From Myxococcales bacterium (lineage in GTDB: Bacteria; Myxococcota_A; Bradymonadia; UBA4248), in NCBI GenBank assembly GCA_004554395.1, contig SFMP01000153.1, positions 1 to 25,500 on the forward strand: DNA of 25,500 bases, written 5' to 3'. The position numbers were made by a program, and so were the translations under genes. Under the pieces are notes generated by a model that had not been told where the DNA came from, searched no databases, and saw only the letters and a program-made list of their open reading frames with translations. Below are positions 12,509-20,910 of the stretch, in pieces; within the stretch, counting starts at the first letter, position 1, and the number at the start of each line of letters is the position of its first letter.

Positions 12509-15382
12509 ATGCCCAAGAATCAAGATGTTAGGCCGAGTATCGACCTTTATGGCGTGAGAACGAATAACTTGAAGAATTTGGATTGCCACATCCCGTTGCG
12601 GCAGATGACGGTGTTGACGGGAGTGAGCGGTTCGGGGAAGTCGAGTTTGGCGTTTGACACGCTTTATGCCGAGGGTCAGAGGCGTTTTTTGGAGTCGATG
12701 TCGGCGTATGTGAGGATGTTTTTGAACGAGATGCCGAAGCCGCCTGTTGACCGCGTGGAGCATTGTTTGCCGGCGATAGCGTTGAGGCAGCAGAGCAGTT
12801 TTGACCATGCGCGTTCGACTGTGGCGACGGTGACTGAGACGCTGACGCATGTGGCGCAGTTTTTTGCGAATATGGGCGAGCAGAGGTGCGTGGCGTGTGG
12901 GGGCGCGGTGGGTTGTGATACGCCGCGTGTGATAGCGCAGAGGCTCGATGCGTATGGCGCGCGGCTGAAGATCGTCGTCTATGTGGTGTTGGAGTTGGCG
13001 CCAGGAGAGAGTGCGGCGTCGCGGCTGGCGGCGCTTGCCGAGGGTGGATATCATCGATTGTGGTGCGGAGGGGAGGTCGTCGATTTGTCGCAAGCCGATG
13101 TGGAGTCGTTGCTCGATGCGAAGTCGTTTTCGGTGCTGGTTGGTCGCGTGACGTATTCGCCGGCGATCGATGGGGCCGAGCCCAAGCTAGACGAACGGCT
13201 CGCCGAGGCGATCGAGGAGGCGTATCGATTGGGGGCGGGCGTGGCGCATGCCGATTTGCTGGGCGTGGGCTCTGGGGGAGCGACGACGTTGACGTTTCGC
13301 AAGCAGATGACGTGCCAGAATTGTGGGAAGGAGCACCCGGTGTTGAGGGCGGAATATTTTGACCCGAATTCGACGCTTGGCGCGTGCCCGCAGTGCACGG
13401 GATTTGGTAGCGTGAGCGGGATCGATTGGACGCGCGTCATCCAGCCGAATTTGTCGATAAAAGACGATGCGATTATTCCGTTTCGGACGCCGTCGACGGC
13501 CGACCGGAAGGCGAAATTGCTGAGTTTTTGCCGGCTTTCGAAGATTCCGATCGATGTGCCGTTTTCGCATTTGAGCCCCGAGCAAATCGAGGTGATAAAG
13601 TTTGGAAGCCGTGGGAAAATGGGATTTGGCGGCGTGATAGATTATTTTAAGCATTTGGAGTCGCGCAGCAATAAATTTACATCGCGCATACAGTTGGCGC
13701 GGTTTCGAGGCTATTATCCGTGTGAGAAGTGCGGCGGGACGGGGATGGCGTCGATAGCGCAGAATGTGTTTGTGGCGGGCAAATCGATAGGTGAAGTTTT
13801 TCCGATGACGGTATCGGAGGCGTTGGCGTTTTTCGAGGGCATCGATCGCGCGGCGATAGAGGAACGCGGCAGTTTGACGTCGTGGGAGGAGATTTGCCTG
13901 AGGCTTCGGACGATGGTCGACGTGGGGTTGGGTTATTTGACGCTCGATCGCCGGAGCAAGACGCTATCGGGGGGAGAGGCGCAGCGCCTTTATTTATCGT
14001 GTGGATTGGGGCGAGGGTTGAGCGATACGCTCTACGTCCTCGACGAGCCGACGGCGGGTTTGCATCCGCAAGATACGCAGAAACTCGTCGGCGTGATGAA
14101 ATCGCTGCAGGCGATGGGGAACACGCTCGTCGTCGTCGAGCACGATACCGATGTGATAGAGAGCGCCGACCACGTGATCGAGCTCGGGCCATGTGGCGGC
14201 GAAAATGGGGGGCATATCATCTATGAAGGCGATGTAGATGGGCTGGCGGCTTCGGATACGCCGACGGGCGCGATGTTGCGCGAGCGCGAACGCACGGCGT
14301 TGAAAAATGAAAAAGTCGATTTGGACGGTGACGGGATAAGCATTTCGCATGCGATGATGCACAATTTGAAAGACGTATCTGTGTTTATTCCGGCGCATTG
14401 CTTCGTGGCATGTGTTGGCGTGAGCGGATCGGGGAAATCGACGCTCATCCACGACGTGCTTTATCAGGCTTGGCTCATGCATAAAGCGCAGCAATCGTTT
14501 GACGAATGCGAAGCCGAGATGGAGAGCGCGGAGTCCGAAGAAATCGTCGAATTTGGCGCGATGGCGAATGCGACGGTGACGGGATTTGAGGCGTTTTCGG
14601 ATGTCGTGATCATGGATCAGATGTCGGGGGGGCGATCGACGCGAGCGACGGTGGCGACGATGACGCGAGCGTTTACGGGAATCCGCGAGAGATTTGCCGA
14701 ACAGCCGATTGCGAAGCAACGCCATTATACACCGGGGGCGTTTTCGTATAACTCGACGCTCGGGCGATGTAAGCATTGCGAGGGGCTGGGAACGTATACG
14801 ATCGAAATGATGTTTATGAACGACATTACGATGCCTTGCCCCGAATGCGATGGAAAGCGCTATAAATCGGATGTGCTCGAAGTGACACTCGATGGGAAGA
14901 CGATTGATGACGTACTCAATTTTACGGTCGAAGAGGCGGCGGAGTTTTTCCGCGCCGACAGGAGCATCTACAGGCCGCTCAAGACGCTTTGCGATGTGGG
15001 ATTGGGCTATATTCGGTTGGGTCAATCGACGTCGACGCTTTCGGGGGGCGAGTTCCAGAGGCTGAAGTTGGCGACATATCTCGATACGGATTCGCGATCG
15101 CTGGCCCATACGTTGTTTATCTTCGACGAGCCGACGGTTGGGCTACACATGCAAGACGTCGCGTGTTTGCTCGTGGCATTCGATAAGCTCATCGCGCAGG
15201 GAGCGTCGGTCGTCGTCGTCGAGCACAATCTCGATTTGATAGCGCATGCCGATTACGTCGTCGAAATGGGCCCTGGCGGCGGCCCCGATGGCGGCAATGT
15301 CGTCTATGTGGGAACGCCTGCGAAGCTGGCTCGCACCGATACGCCGACGGGGCGAGCTTTGGCTGCACACGGGAGGCCATAA
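12509..15382 (+). CDS. uvrA: UvrA-family excinuclease ATPase
   Basis: 957 residues, normal UvrA length. Nucleotide excision repair damage sensor in the cytoplasm; dimerises and loads UvrB. Seen in order: Walker A1 at G38-K44 (GVSGSGKSS), a divergent UvrB-binding region (~115-255) that includes an unusual CVAC pair, a zinc finger with CQNC at C269/C272 and CPQC at C293/C296, a CEKCGGTG element, signature LSGGEAQR at 486-493 with DEPTAGLH at 512, Walker A2 at G637-K643, a second zinc finger (CKHC...CPEC), a second LSGGEFQR and DEPTVGLH. The stretch after the second Walker A, normally DQSPIGRTPRSNPATY, reads DQMSGGRSTRATVATM, so the conserved SNP is lost. This and the divergent UvrB region suggest a UvrA paralogue (UvrA2-like) rather than the housekeeping copy. 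Start ATG 12509 is preceded by AAGAGAG. Confidence 0.9.
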   Translation: MPKNQDVRPSIDLYGVRTNNLKNLDCHIPLRQMTVLTGVSGSGKSSLAFDTLYAEGQRRFLESMSAYVRMFLNEMPKPPVDRVEHCLPAIALRQQSSFDHARSTVATVTETLTHVAQFFANMGEQRCVACGGAVGCDTPRVIAQRLDAYGARLKIVVYVVLELAPGESAASRLAALAEGGYHRLWCGGEVVDLSQADVESLLDAKSFSVLVGRVTYSPAIDGAEPKLDERLAEAIEEAYRLGAGVAHADLLGVGSGGATTLTFRKQMTCQNCGKEHPVLRAEYFDPNSTLGACPQCTGFGSVSGIDWTRVIQPNLSIKDDAIIPFRTPSTADRKAKLLSFCRLSKIPIDVPFSHLSPEQIEVIKFGSRGKMGFGGVIDYFKHLESRSNKFTSRIQLARFRGYYPCEKCGGTGMASIAQNVFVAGKSIGEVFPMTVSEALAFFEGIDRAAIEERGSLTSWEEICLRLRTMVDVGLGYLTLDRRSKTLSGGEAQRLYLSCGLGRGLSDTLYVLDEPTAGLHPQDTQKLVGVMKSLQAMGNTLVVVEHDTDVIESADHVIELGPCGGENGGHIIYEGDVDGLAASDTPTGAMLRERERTALKNEKVDLDGDGISISHAMMHNLKDVSVFIPAHCFVACVGVSGSGKSTLIHDVLYQAWLMHKAQQSFDECEAEMESAESEEIVEFGAMANATVTGFEAFSDVVIMDQMSGGRSTRATVATMTRAFTGIRERFAEQPIAKQRHYTPGAFSYNSTLGRCKHCEGLGTYTIEMMFMNDITMPCPECDGKRYKSDVLEVTLDGKTIDDVLNFTVEEAAEFFRADRSIYRPLKTLCDVGLGYIRLGQSTSTLSGGEFQRLKLATYLDTDSRSLAHTLFIFDEPTVGLHMQDVACLLVAFDKLIAQGASVVVVEHNLDLIAHADYVVEMGPGGGPDGGNVVYVGTPAKLARTDTPTGRALAAHGRP

Positions 15383-15460
15383 AACGGCGTGAACCTAGAA
15401 CGGCGACGCCGTAAAACAGAGGGACTGTTGAACGGCGTGAACCTAGAACGGCGACGCCGT
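15383..15460. repeat. Two copies of a 30-base hairpin repeat after uvrA
   Basis: Identical 30-base units start at 15383 (right after the uvrA stop) and 15431, a 48-base period. Each has ACGGCGT pairing with ACGCCGT around an internal AACCTAGAACGGCG. The 13-mer ACGGCGACGCCGT inside them also occurs at 5837-5849. No T run follows on the plus strand; they may still slow or protect the 3' end of the uvrA transcript. Confidence 0.8.
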
Positions 15461-15470
15461 AGAGCGGGAT

Positions 15471-15503
15471 AAAAAAAATCCCAAGCCCCGGGGGGCTTGG
15501 GAT
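15471..15503 (-). terminator. Strong intrinsic terminator of the pil operon
   Basis: A perfect 12-bp stem (ATCCCAAGCCCC, 15478-15489, with GGGGCTTGGGAT, 15492-15503) has a 2-base GG loop. On the minus strand it is followed by eight T (complement of 15471-15478). It lies 17 bases past the stop of the 15520-16218 gene. On the plus strand it also gives a stem at the end of uvrA, but without a T run. Confidence 0.9.
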
Positions 15504-15519
15504 TGGGAAGCGATGTCAA

Positions 15520-16218
15520 TTAAGTCTTTTCGCTAGGATTTTCTTTATCGGAACCACCGCCGCTCGAATCTCCACCGCTCGAATCTCCGCCGCTGGAGTC
15601 GTTGCCGGAGTCTTCGTCTTCGGTAACGAATGGATTTTTTGTGCACGGCGTGCCGACATTTGAAATCGTGATGTACGAGTGGCTCGTTTTGCCTTCGATG
15701 AGCCCGCCGGGATCTGCGTATTCGGCTTGGACATCGAGGACGATGGAATCAGAGGCGCCCCACGTGGCGATTTTGCCGAGGTCGAGGCTATATGGGATGC
15801 ATGCGCCACCCCCTGGAAGAATGGGGTAATTGACCTTCGCAGTGATATTGTCGATGCCTTTGCATTTTCCAGAATCGCCATCGATCGATTTGCACTTGGT
15901 GATGATCTTTTTGACATAGATCATGCCGCGATTTGGGGGCTCTGGCTCGAAAGACGAGCCCGACGACGACCCCGAACTCGACGACCAACCGGAATCGGTC
16001 GAAATGTAGTTTTTGATGTTGACGGAGAAAGACTCGATGTGTTCTTGCTTCGGCATACAGTTGACAGAGGAGAGGTAGCCTTGATCGTCGCTCGACCGAT
16101 CGCAATCGCTTGGCACGACGCCATTGAGAATGACATAAGGGTTATTTTCGACGCATCCCGAAGAGAGACCAGCGACGAGAGCCAGGGCGGGAATGATAGT
16201 CCATAATTGTTTCATCAT
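15520..16218 (-). CDS. Lipoprotein of unknown function downstream of pilQ
   Basis: 232 residues from ATG 16218, with GGAGG five bases upstream; the frame is open to 16605 but that part is antisense-like shadow inside pilQ. The signal peptide ends in LSSGC (Cys22). The mature part has six or so Cys, a Ser/Gly-rich linker (~75-90), a ~110-residue region with alternating beta-type hydrophobicity (IDNITAKVNYPILPGGGACIPYSL, split here only for description), and a Ser/Gly/Asp tail with repeated DSSGG. It starts 16 bases after the pilQ stop and shares the terminator at 15471-15503, so it is very probably in the pil operon. No family recognised; a pilotin or accessory role for the secretin is a guess from context. 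Confidence 0.8.
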   Translation of the reverse strand: MMKQLWTIIPALALVAGLSSGCVENNPYVILNGVVPSDCDRSSDDQGYLSSVNCMPKQEHIESFSVNIKNYISTDSGWSSSSGSSSGSSFEPEPPNRGMIYVKKIITKCKSIDGDSGKCKGIDNITAKVNYPILPGGGACIPYSLDLGKIATWGASDSIVLDVQAEYADPGGLIEGKTSHSYITISNVGTPCTKNPFVTEDEDSGNDSSGGDSSGGDSSGGGSDKENPSEKT

Positions 16219-16234
16219 ACAAACCTCCGATGCG

Positions 16235-19200
16235 TTACTTCTTCGAATCGCCTTCGCGTTCGACGGGTGGAATGAACGAGCCGTGCCCCGATGCAGCAAT
16301 CGAAGCATCGCGATTGATGATGCGCGGCGTGATGAAGATGAGGAGCTCGGTGCGGTTGTCGATTTCCGAAGTGCTCTTGAACAAGTAGCCCAAGATGGGG
16401 ATGGATCCAAAGAAGGGTACGCTCGACATCGATTGTGAAGTATTTCGCGTATAGATTCCGCCGATGACGGTCGTTTCGCCGTCGGGGACGAGGAGTTCGG
16501 TTCGAGCTTCTTTTTGGATAATCGACGGGTCGCCGCTGGCGCCCGTATTACCGAAGTCGGGTTCGTTCTTCGTAATGTTGATTTTGAGGTAGACATTGCC
16601 GTCACGCGTGACGTGCGGCGTGACTTCGAGGTTCAATTTGGCATCGAAGAAGACGGTTTGAGCACCGGCCGCGCTGACGACGCTGATCGGGATGCTCGTA
16701 CCTTGTTGAATGCTCGCTTGGATGTTGTCGAGCGTCATGATGCGCGGTGCGGAAACGATTTTGAGGAAACCTTTGTTTTCGAGCGCACTGAGTCGAATGT
16801 TGAGATTTACGGCGCCCCCGATCGAACCGAGCGTAATGCCTAAAGCACCACCGGCGCCTGTTCCGACCGAAGCGGGCAAGTTGACGGCGAAGTTTGGCGA
16901 TGCCGACGTACCGGCGTTGTTGTCGCTCGTCGAACCACCGGCAATGCCGACGGTCGACGGGAAGACGATACCCGTTGGATTGCCCGTTTGTGCACTGGCA
17001 ATGCCGTCGCCGCCCCATTGGATACCCATTTCTTTGGTGAAGTTTGCTTGCGTTTCGACGATTCGCGCTTCGATGAGGATTTGTGGGGTTTGCGTATCGA
17101 GGTTGTTGACGAGGATTTCGGCGGCGTCGAGGTTAGCGGCGACGTCTTTGAGGATGAGCGTATTGGTACGCGTATCGATGTTGACGGTGCCGCGGCTGCT
17201 CAAGAGCGAGGTGACGTTGGATTGGAGATCGGAGGCGGTGGCGTAGTTGACGGGGATGAGGCGAACTTCGAGCGGTTCCAAACGCTCGCGGACTTCGGCG
17301 GCCTTGAGCAATCGCTCTTCTTCGGCTCGGAACGTTTCGGCTTTCGCAATCCAAATCACGCTGCCTTCGTAGCGCATGCCCAAATTATGCATGCGCAAGA
17401 TGATATCGAGGGCTTGATCGAGTGGTACACTTTTGAGCGATAATGTGACATTGCCTTTGACATCGGGATTGACGACGATGCTCGTATTGATTTCGTCGGA
17501 GAGCAATCGCAATAAATCATTGATATCGGCGTCGTGTATATCGAGTGTAATCTTTCGCTTCGCCAGCGGTGAATCTTTCAGTGATTTTTGAGCGCCATAA
17601 TTTGCCGATAATTCATATGAATTGGGTTCAGCAGCCGACAATTGTGCATTGTTGCGGCGGTCGATGGGGGCGCGATACGCTTTATCGTCGCTGCGCAGCG
17701 GTTTAATACGCCATGTAATCGTATCGCCGTTTTGTTCAAATGCATCGATCGTCTTCGACGAAGCTTGTGCAATGAGTTCAATCCCCGACGAAGTCATCGT
17801 CGAATCGATATATTTAATACCTTTATTGAAAGCCGAAGTGTCATACTTTTTATTGAAATCGTCTGTCAATATCGCGCCATCGATTCGCAATATACTCTTT
17901 TGCATACCGCCGTCGATCGATTGTACTTTGCTCACAGGCGACGACAATTTGACGACGACTTTCATCGCATCGCCATCGTTTCGGAATTGTATGTCGCGGA
18001 TACTCGCTTGGGCGGCGGCTTTGTCGTCGATGGGAGCTTGGGCGACGGCATGGGGGCGCGTTTGCTCGGCGGCTATCGTCGTATCGATGGGGGCAGTCGT
18101 CGCCACGGCTTGATAGGCAACGGATCGTTCGTCGATTTGGGCTTTGAGCTGGGCGTTTTCGTCGCGCAACTGTTTGAGTTGTTCGAGCGCATGGCGACCT
18201 TGACGCGCCTGCGCCTTGAGATCGGCGATGAGCGCGGCATTGTCTTTCGACGCGGCATCGTCTCGGGCTTCGAGCTTTTTGAGTTTTTCGCGAGCCGCGC
18301 CGCCGGCGAGAACTTCCTTCTGGAGTTTTGCCATTTCGGCGTTTTGTTTTTCGATTTTCGCCATCAATTCCGCATTTTGTGCAACGACTTCGCGATATTG
18401 GTTCGAAGCATCCGACGCCGATTGGCGTGCCGATTGCGAATCGGATTCGAGTCGGGCGATTTTTTCATTGGCTTGGGCAATCGCCGCATTGGCTTGGTCG
18501 AGTTCGGATTCGGCCGCTTGGGCGCGTCGCTCGGCGTCGCGTTTTTGGGCGTCGAGGTTTTGCGCCATCGCTTGCGATTTGCCGAGTTCGCGTTCGAGTC
18601 GATCGAGTTGAGCGAGTTTTTCGTTGGCACGTGCGAGTTGCGCTTCGGCCGATTGCGCGCGGTCGAGTGCTTGGTCTTTGGCACGTTTAAGCGCATCGGA
18701 GTCGCTCTGCGCCTTTTCTTGTTCGCGTTTCGAGGCTTCGAGTTTTGCCGAGATATCGGCGCCTGTTCGTTGGGCTTCGGCGAGATCGGCTTGCCGTTGC
18801 GATTCGATACGCGCGAGTTTTTCTTGGACTTGTGCGTATGCGATTTCGAGCTGGGCGTGGGATTTTCTTTCGCGATCGAGCGCTTTTTCGGCATCTAATT
18901 TAGCTTTTTCGGCATCGGCTTGAGCCTGCTTCGATGCAGCTTGTTCGCGTTCGACGATCGATCGCGCTTGTGCGATGGCTTCGTCGCGCGATTTTTGCAT
19001 TTCTGCATAGGCATTTGCCATTTGATCGCGATTGAGTTCTGGGGCGCCATCGATCGAGACGACGATTTTGTCTTTTGTCGAATCGACGGCATAAGTCGCC
19101 GGTTTATCGAGCCCTAAAATGACGCGGCAAGCGCGATAATCGTCGGATTGCGACATGCTGACGGTTGCCATATCGACGACGCCATTTCGGACTTGAATCG

Positions 19201-19459
19201 GGTTGATCTTCTTCGACGATTCGCAATCTAAGATTTCGACGACGACGCGTTCGGGATTTTTGAGCGCGTAGACCGAAAAAGTCGGATCGTCTAAAACGCC
19301 GATTTCGACGCGCGTCCGGGCAGTGTCTTGAGAATAATTCAAGCTCGTGACGCTGTTTTCTTTTCGAGAATTCGGCGAATCCCAAGCGACTGAGCTACAT
19401 ACGCAAAACGCGGTGCATAATAGCGCTAGGCGTTTTGTCATTTGAGTTGCCCGTTTCAT
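16235..19459 (-). CDS. pilQ: Type IV pilus secretin PilQ with long coiled-coil insertion
   Basis: 1074 residues; usual PilQ has 650-900. Forms the outer-membrane channel through which the pilus passes. Start ATG 19459 has AAGGAG five bases upstream and begins a signal peptide (to ~25). Seen in order: a first AMIN-like domain (~40-138), an Ala/Glu/Lys/Gln-rich coiled coil of about 300 residues (~145-446), a Thr/Ala/Pro linker, a second AMIN-like domain (~485-590), an STN/N0-type domain (LDIHDADINDLLRLLSDE, ~640 onwards), secretin N-domain (VNIDTRTNTLILKD), and the C-terminal secretin domain with VSAPRIMTLDN, the VPFFGSIPILGYLF motif and an ITPRII end. The coiled coil between peptidoglycan-binding AMIN domains is not part of the standard PilQ plan. 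Last pil gene of the MNOPQ order. Confidence 0.95.
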   Translation of the reverse strand: MKRATQMTKRLALLCTAFCVCSSVAWDSPNSRKENSVTSLNYSQDTARTRVEIGVLDDPTFSVYALKNPERVVVEILDCESSKKINPIQVRNGVVDMATVSMSQSDDYRACRVILGLDKPATYAVDSTKDKIVVSIDGAPELNRDQMANAYAEMQKSRDEAIAQARSIVEREQAASKQAQADAEKAKLDAEKALDRERKSHAQLEIAYAQVQEKLARIESQRQADLAEAQRTGADISAKLEASKREQEKAQSDSDALKRAKDQALDRAQSAEAQLARANEKLAQLDRLERELGKSQAMAQNLDAQKRDAERRAQAAESELDQANAAIAQANEKIARLESDSQSARQSASDASNQYREVVAQNAELMAKIEKQNAEMAKLQKEVLAGGAAREKLKKLEARDDAASKDNAALIADLKAQARQGRHALEQLKQLRDENAQLKAQIDERSVAYQAVATTAPIDTTIAAEQTRPHAVAQAPIDDKAAAQASIRDIQFRNDGDAMKVVVKLSSPVSKVQSIDGGMQKSILRIDGAILTDDFNKKYDTSAFNKGIKYIDSTMTSSGIELIAQASSKTIDAFEQNGDTITWRIKPLRSDDKAYRAPIDRRNNAQLSAAEPNSYELSANYGAQKSLKDSPLAKRKITLDIHDADINDLLRLLSDEINTSIVVNPDVKGNVTLSLKSVPLDQALDIILRMHNLGMRYEGSVIWIAKAETFRAEEERLLKAAEVRERLEPLEVRLIPVNYATASDLQSNVTSLLSSRGTVNIDTRTNTLILKDVAANLDAAEILVNNLDTQTPQILIEARIVETQANFTKEMGIQWGGDGIASAQTGNPTGIVFPSTVGIAGGSTSDNNAGTSASPNFAVNLPASVGTGAGGALGITLGSIGGAVNLNIRLSALENKGFLKIVSAPRIMTLDNIQASIQQGTSIPISVVSAAGAQTVFFDAKLNLEVTPHVTRDGNVYLKINITKNEPDFGNTGASGDPSIIQKEARTELLVPDGETTVIGGIYTRNTSQSMSSVPFFGSIPILGYLFKSTSEIDNRTELLIFITPRIINRDASIAASGHGSFIPPVEREGDSKK

Positions 19460-19663
19460 GTTGACTCCTTGAGCAATGAATTTGGGGATGGGGGAGGATC
19501 CCCCCCTGCGTAAGGGGGGGAAGGGGGGGAACGTAGAGGGGGTAGACCGGTACCGGCGTCAGCCGTGTGCCGGGCTCAGGGGGAGACTTCCCCCTCCCCA
19601 TAAAAAACTTAAAAGATAGAAAAAAGCGGCGATTAAGCGGCAAAGTGTCGAATGATATGCAGC
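19460..19663. repeat. G/C-run palindromic element between pilP and pilQ
   Basis: This gap of ~200 bases is the only wide gap inside the pil operon. It holds C7/G7 arms (19500-19506 and 19514-19520), the 10-mer palindrome CCGGTACCGG (19547-19556) and G5/C5 arms (19579-19583 and 19590-19594). It contains no credible gene. The composition (long G and C runs) differs from the flanking pil genes, so it looks like an inserted repetitive element. The RBS of pilQ is at its right end on the minus strand. Confidence 0.6.
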
Positions 19664-20248
19664 TTAATTGAGTTTAATTTGAATTTTGCTTCGATCGTTG
19701 GTGGGTTTATCGAATAGAGGTAATTCGATGTATTGTCCTTTGTCGGCGATGCGTTCGTAGACTTCGATGCCTTCGCGTCGGATGCTTGAGATGCTACCGT
19801 TGTTGTTTCCGATGAGCGAACCGCGGCGCAAGACGAATCGATTGCCGGCGGGATCGACGACGAAGACTTTTGGGTCGGCGGTGCCAGTGATGACGCTGAT
19901 GACCTTGTAATCGCGCGTGGGGTAGACTTGTTCGGGCAGCAAGACGTCGGCTTCGCGTTGCTCTTCCATGGCGCGGAGGCGGCGCAGGTTTTCGGCCATG
20001 ATGGTGTCGGTGTAGCCGCGGAACGGGTTGCGCGGTAGGATAGTTTGCTCGGCGGCCGAGACGGGTTTCCAGTTGTCGGCCGACATTTCGAGATCGGCGC
20101 GGTTTATCGTCGATCGCTTGATGGAGACGTCGCTCGTGCGTTTGACGGTCGTGACTTCGATGCCCGTGTCGGGGGTGCAGGCCGAGAAGGCGGGCGCGCA
20201 GAGGGCGCAGAGGGCGGCGAAGGCAAGTTTGAGATGATTTGTTTTCAT
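19664..20248 (-). CDS. pilP: Type IV pilus lipoprotein PilP
   Basis: 194 residues. A lipoprotein signal ends in AFSAC (Cys24). The family links the PilN/PilO inner-membrane complex with the secretin PilQ in the periplasm. The central segment contains RNPFRGY (the family's RxPF-type motif), and the C-terminal half (YKVISVITGTADPKVFV ... NRFVLRRGSLIG ... EVYERIADKGQYIELPL) matches the PilP beta-sandwich. Length is typical. It starts 14 bases after the pilO stop. The order pilN-pilO-pilP-pilQ is conserved across Proteobacteria and Myxococcota. Confidence 0.92.
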   Translation of the reverse strand: MKTNHLKLAFAALCALCAPAFSACTPDTGIEVTTVKRTSDVSIKRSTINRADLEMSADNWKPVSAAEQTILPRNPFRGYTDTIMAENLRRLRAMEEQREADVLLPEQVYPTRDYKVISVITGTADPKVFVVDPAGNRFVLRRGSLIGNNNGSISSIRREGIEVYERIADKGQYIELPLFDKPTNDRSKIQIKLN

Positions 20249-20262
20249 AATCGCGGCTCCTC

Positions 20263-20898
20263 TTATTTTTGTTGCGCGGCTTGGTTTGCCTTGCCCGTGT
20301 AGAGGTACGTTTCGGCAACGCAGATGACTTTGACGAGGGGTTCGGAGGCATCGCCGCGGGCGTTTTCGCGCGTCATGCTGATATCGTTGATGTTGATGAG
20401 CTGTTCGCGGTTTCCGCCGCGTCCGCCGTCGCCCATCGACGACAAATCCCAGAAGAATTGCAAGGCGGCGTCGTAGGCTGCCGTAAATTCCATGCGAATG
20501 GGGATGCGGGAGATTTCGCCGTCGGGGATGGTGCCTTCTTGTTTGAATAGCGTCCAGTTCGTGATGCGCGATGAACGAGCACGTTGATTGACGCTATCGA
20601 GGAAGTGGTTGAGTTCGTTTGCCGTCGATGGAATCTTGTCTTGTAGAATGGCGAGTCGCGCTTGGAGTCGTTCGTAATCCTTTCGATAGGCGTTGTATTC
20701 CAATTCTTTTGCGCGCAAATCTTCGAGTTCTTGTGCGCTGCTGGCCAGCGACATACGCGAAATTTGCAGGTCGGCTTCGGCGGGTTCGTAGATGACCAAA
20801 TAGCCGATGCAAATCGCTAAGATGATGATGACGACGCTGACGACGTAGAGCGCTTGAACGGGGACGCTTTGTACATTTTTGGGTTGTTCCTTAGCCAT
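20263..20898 (-). CDS. pilO: Type IV pilus alignment protein PilO
   Basis: 211 residues. A short cytoplasmic head (MAKEQPKNVQS) is followed by one transmembrane helix (~15-36), a periplasmic coiled coil (~45-100, LEDLRAKELEYNAYRKDYE) and a ferredoxin-like C-terminal domain. PilO forms a heterodimer with PilN and binds PilP. A Gly/Arg-rich loop (GDGGRGGNRE, ~155-165) is extra compared with many PilO. Starts 12 bases after the pilN stop. Confidence 0.9.
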   Translation of the reverse strand: MAKEQPKNVQSVPVQALYVVSVVIIILAICIGYLVIYEPAEADLQISRMSLASSAQELEDLRAKELEYNAYRKDYERLQARLAILQDKIPSTANELNHFLDSVNQRARSSRITNWTLFKQEGTIPDGEISRIPIRMEFTAAYDAALQFFWDLSSMGDGGRGGNREQLININDISMTRENARGDASEPLVKVICVAETYLYTGKANQAAQQK

Positions 20899-20910
20899 CG
20901 TTGTGTCTCC

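Noticed and set aside
12134..13093. 319-codon minus-strand frame from uvrA into the hairpin cluster
   Set aside because: Arg/His/Pro-rich product; half of it is antisense to uvrA and half is repeat DNA.
13994..15109. 371-codon open frame antisense to uvrA
   Set aside because: Arg/His-rich product without motifs, fully inside a gene with intact ATPase and zinc motifs on the other strand.
17642..18898. 418-codon open frame on the plus strand opposite the pilQ coiled coil
   Set aside because: It mirrors a highly biased Ala/Glu/Lys/Arg coding region, gives an Arg/Phe-rich product with no domain, and lacks an RBS. pilQ on the minus strand has clear domains.
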